From Accumulibacter sp031732795 (GTDB lineage Bacteria; Pseudomonadota; Gammaproteobacteria; Burkholderiales; Rhodocyclaceae): a stretch of DNA of 64,000 nt. This document shows, in pieces, positions 61,884 to 64,000 of this stretch; the stretch's first letter is position 1; every line of letters begins with the position of its first letter. The position numbers and the translations under genes are program-made. The DNA lies in NCBI GenBank assembly GCA_031732795.1, contig JAVMKC010000097.1:1-64000 (forward strand). Direction: 5' to 3'. A model generated the notes under the pieces. The model was not told the DNA's origin, did no database searches, and saw only the letters and a program-made list of their open reading frames with translations.

Positions 61884-62639
61884 CTAGAACGCATTTTGAA
61901 TTTCATCTTTCAGTTCTTCTCGGATGGCGTTGGCCAGTTGCTTTGCCCACCGCGCATATTCTGGTAGTTGTTCGCGCGTAATGACTTTGATGCAGCAGCC
62001 GATGTGTTGCGGTATATGGGCCGAGAATAAGAATTCGCTTTGAGCCACCTCAACAAGTTGCAGTTCGCCGTCGTCGCTGCGGGTGCATTCAAAAAGTGGT
62101 GAATCGACAACGATGACTGGAAAGGCGAATGCCAGCCGCGGAATGGACGAAGAAGTGCGGTCTTGAGCTACACCGTGGCACGCTTTCAATGCTGCCATTG
62201 CTGCCGTATACGCGGGGTCTGCATCTCTTCCAAGCGCTTGGCGGAAACCGTAACCACCGCGGCTTGGTCGGTCGATGTAGTGACGTAGTCGGGGAATATT
62301 TTGGAATCTGTCCGCTAGCGCACTGCGCGCCGCGCCAGACATGACGGAAAAAGCAAATACCCTGTTGTAGTTCGCAAGTGCATCTGTCGAGGTAAGCACG
62401 ACCCATGGCTTAGACGACGACTTGCATTCGACGACGAACAAAATCTCGACAATGCCGATGAAATCGGGGTCTTCCGCCAAGACGTCAATTTCGCGCCCCT
62501 TATCGGACTGAGGATCGGGAAACGTGCTCGACTGCCTGACGTCAAACCCAGCGCTCCGAAATGCAGCTGCCGCCTCCATTTCCAAAGGGAAACCCGTCGA
62601 CTGCAACCACTTGAGCACCTCGTCGGACAGCATGGTCAT
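61884..62639 (-). CDS. Cassette-borne PD-(D/E)XK nuclease-like protein 1
   Basis: A 251-residue protein of unknown function. The N-terminal part has Glu residues near 20-22 in a helix, GFDVRQ, then REIDVLAEDPDF (Asp52) and VEILFVVECKSSSKPW, where ExK (Glu71, Lys73) completes a restriction-endonuclease-like catalytic core. No helicase or DNA-recognition domain is visible. It starts at ATG 62639 (or 62633), right after the recombination core of the preceding attC, so it is the gene of an integron cassette. The site expected after its stop at 61884 is not visible. It could act in phage or plasmid defence. Confidence 0.75.
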   Translation of the reverse strand: MTMLSDEVLKWLQSTGFPLEMEAAAAFRSAGFDVRQSSTFPDPQSDKGREIDVLAEDPDFIGIVEILFVVECKSSSKPWVVLTSTDALANYNRVFAFSVMSGAARSALADRFQNIPRLRHYIDRPSRGGYGFRQALGRDADPAYTAAMAALKACHGVAQDRTSSSIPRLAFAFPVIVVDSPLFECTRSDDGELQLVEVAQSEFLFSAHIPQHIGCCIKVITREQLPEYARWAKQLANAIREELKDEIQNAF

Positions 62640-62649
62640 GTCTTCTGGC

Positions 62650-62716
62650 CCCTAACGTCTGAATTCACCGGCCTGCGCGGCTTTTCGCGCAGGTCCGGTG
62701 GCACGATGGGTTAGGC
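62650..62716 (-). other. Integron attC site of the nuclease 2 cassette
   Basis: A 67-base attC. On the minus strand it starts gcctaac (62716-62710), which contains the stop codon of the upstream gene, has paired arms ccggacctgcgcg and cgcgcaggccgg, and ends gttaggg (62656-62650). The next cassette begins directly after it. Confidence 0.88.
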
Positions 62717-63673
62717 ATCGGTTGCACCTTGCCCAATTTTGAATGCGTTACGAAGCTGAAAGACATGCTCCGGAATATCGTGTGGGTCATTGGCTACAGG
62801 CTCTGGGTTAAAGCGCGATTCGAAAATCTCTTCGATTACAAGGGGAACAAATTCTTCATCGTGACCTTTTGTAACCTCGCCCAATCTGGCCGCTATGTCT
62901 AGCTCAATTACCAATCCTGCGGCTGCTTGGAATGGCGCGCACTTCAGTGCATCGGTAAACATTTTTTCCAAAGGCGAGGGAAGTCCCGCAACGATTGCGG
63001 GAAGCATTTCGGCAGGAAAATCGAAGCTCACGCAGTGATCAATTGTGCCGAACGTGGTATTCGCGCTCGCCGTATAGAGGTTGTCGCTGACCCGGCCAAA
63101 GAGATTCAGACGAACACCGAGCATTACCATCGCTGCCGTTTGCTCGAATCCCATTCGCACCAAAGCAAGACCGAAGTCTGGTGCAAACCGCCGCATGGCC
63201 GGATGAAGTAGGAATTTGACTGAAAGATATTTTTCAATATCAGCCCATCTCGCTTCGTACTCTTCGAATTTCAGCACGATCAAAGGATCGCGGTGGAACA
63301 CATCAAAGATAGCGAGTTCCTTTCCGTTGCACAGACCGAATTCTCGGCATGCAATCTCAAGGTGCATCGCGTAGCTGTAGGCCTGTTGTACGTGCGAATG
63401 ATCGAGGACGTCTTCCCTGGGGCCTTTCGCATCCAGTATGAAGATTGGCTTATCGTCATGTACCAATGTGTAGTCGGGTACGATCGTCACCGGGTGATTA
63501 CGAGTACCTATTCGAATGAACGGATGCTTCAGTGATTTGCTTCTAATTGCTCGGGTCGTACCTGAGGGCAAGTAGCCCAACTTTGAAAGCATTGGCGCCA
63601 AGATGAGTTCCCGAACGGAATCCTCCTTGAAATCAGGGTCATCGAAGCTGCAATTGGTGACGCCAGCGAACAT
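62711..63673 (-). CDS. Cassette-borne PD-(D/E)XK nuclease-like protein 2 (HsdR N-terminal type)
   Basis: A 320-residue protein. Residues 15-85 match the N-terminal nuclease of type I restriction HsdR: Glu22 in VRELILAPMLSKLGY, Asp67 in IVPDYTLV and DxK at 81-83 in FILDAKGP. The rest (about 230 residues) is an unrecognised alpha/beta region without helicase motifs. It starts at ATG 63673, 13 bases after the attC core, and its stop lies in the next core, the standard cassette layout. A role in defence or nucleic-acid processing is inferred only from the fold. Confidence 0.78.
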   Translation of the reverse strand: MFAGVTNCSFDDPDFKEDSVRELILAPMLSKLGYLPSGTTRAIRSKSLKHPFIRIGTRNHPVTIVPDYTLVHDDKPIFILDAKGPREDVLDHSHVQQAYSYAMHLEIACREFGLCNGKELAIFDVFHRDPLIVLKFEEYEARWADIEKYLSVKFLLHPAMRRFAPDFGLALVRMGFEQTAAMVMLGVRLNLFGRVSDNLYTASANTTFGTIDHCVSFDFPAEMLPAIVAGLPSPLEKMFTDALKCAPFQAAAGLVIELDIAARLGEVTKGHDEEFVPLVIEEIFESRFNPEPVANDPHDIPEHVFQLRNAFKIGQGATDA

Positions 63674-63685
63674 GGCTCTCTCGAT

Positions 63686-63811
63686 GCCTAACGTTTGAGC
63701 TGAGGCGACCCCGGCGGTGGAGCGCTTGGGCCGCGAGGCGGAGGATATGCCACAGCGCCTCGTGGCCCAAGCGCGTAGCCGGTGGGGGTCGCCTCGAGCG
63801 AAGGGTTAGGC
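63686..63811 (-). other. Integron attC site of the VOC cassette
   Basis: A 126-base attC with gcctaac (63811-63805 on the minus strand) and gttaggc (63692-63686) cores. The long arms ggcgacccc / ggggtcgcc and the inner palindromes around cgcttgggcc / ggcccaagcg are clear. Size and pairing identify it as a 59-base-element type site. Confidence 0.92.
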
Positions 63812-64000
63812 AGCACCCTTAAGACTGCCTTCAGCCTCCCAGTAAGCTCCTGGTCGGTAGTTTCCGAAGTACCAAGCGTGGTTCTCCAAGTCGAGAACTT
63901 CATAGCCGCGGGCCCCGTACTCCTCAGTTCTCAGGTCGCGAACAACGCGAGCGCCAGCAGCAACCGCGACCTTGAAATGAGCATCCGGGTCTTCGACGTA
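63806..64000 (-). CDS. VOC-family (glyoxalase-like) protein, C-terminal part
   Basis: The last 64 residues of a vicinal oxygen chelate protein: VEDPDAHFKVAVAAGARVV, EEYGARGYEVLDLENHAW and YFGNYRPG. The Glu/His pattern and ENHAW strand are typical of PhnB- and glyoxalase-like families used as small resistance or detoxification proteins in integron cassettes. Its stop TAA lies inside the attC core. The N-terminus is beyond the end of the window. Confidence 0.82.
   Translation of the reverse strand, partial: YVEDPDAHFKVAVAAGARVVRDLRTEEYGARGYEVLDLENHAWYFGNYRPGAYWEAEGSLKGAA

Noticed and set aside
61860..61886. gccctagaac after the last cassette gene considered as an attC core
   Set aside because: Neither an inverse core nor a pairing arm could be found; the attC of this cassette seems lost or outside recognition.

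Overview
The window looks like chromosome of a betaproteobacterium, most likely a Rhodocyclales-type organism (inference). Support: atpIBEFHAGDC followed by parB-parA-rsmG-mnmG, the aat-bpt and accB-accC-prmA-DUF3426 neighbourhoods, a PrsK/PrsR/PrsT PEP-CTERM exopolysaccharide locus, and a circularly permuted tmRNA gene with the tag ANDERFALAA. Housekeeping coding regions are moderately GC-rich. The accessory blocks differ in style and carry recombination sites.

Layout. 1-7400: a PEP-CTERM secreted protein behind a sigma-54-like promoter, an acyl-CoA dehydrogenase/thioesterase pair, a TroA/ZnuA-type metal ABC transporter, a DUF4332 protein and an M15 peptidase. 7700-14720 (minus): the complete F1Fo ATP synthase operon. 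14800-19025 (minus): parB, parA, rsmG, mnmG. 19300-25340: a ferric-iron ABC transporter with genes in mixed orientation. A relic integron cassette (Fic protein plus degenerate attC) and a group II intron remnant lie between its permease and ATPase. 25340-32275: aat, bpt, accB, accC, prmA, a DUF3426 protein and a PfkB kinase. 32650-34750: TRAP permease subunits without a binding protein. 34900-38450: permuted ssrA, a decayed IS3-family element inserted in the remains of another transposase gene, and a DnaQ/UvrC-like exonuclease. 39095-51245: EpsB, PrsK, PrsR, PrsT, UDP-sugar dehydrogenase, epimerase, lytic transglycosylase and trypsin-like protease. 51600-60965: a CRP-type regulator divergent from a CHASE2-type cyclase, an SDR, a PPSR-type kinase, ComEC and a chemoreceptor. 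61880-64000 (minus): an integron cassette array with two clear attC sites, carrying two PD-(D/E)XK nuclease-like proteins and a VOC-family protein cut by the window end.

Connections. PrsK/PrsR are a two-component pair whose response regulator has a sigma-54 interaction motif. The only PEP-CTERM protein in the window sits behind a GG-N10-GC element, so it is a plausible target. No exosortase, Wza/Wzc homologue or other glycosyltransferase is present, so the exopolysaccharide machinery must continue elsewhere. The cyclase and the CRP-like protein form a natural second-messenger source and sensor pair.

Less ordinary material: the permuted tmRNA, two separated traces of integron activity (one with a group II intron remnant), two families of intergenic repeats (a two-copy element of about 80-125 bp and a three-copy imperfect palindrome of about 115-165 bp), a perfect 35-bp tandem duplication, and the uncharacterised nuclease-like cassettes at the right end, which are the best candidates for an undescribed defence function.
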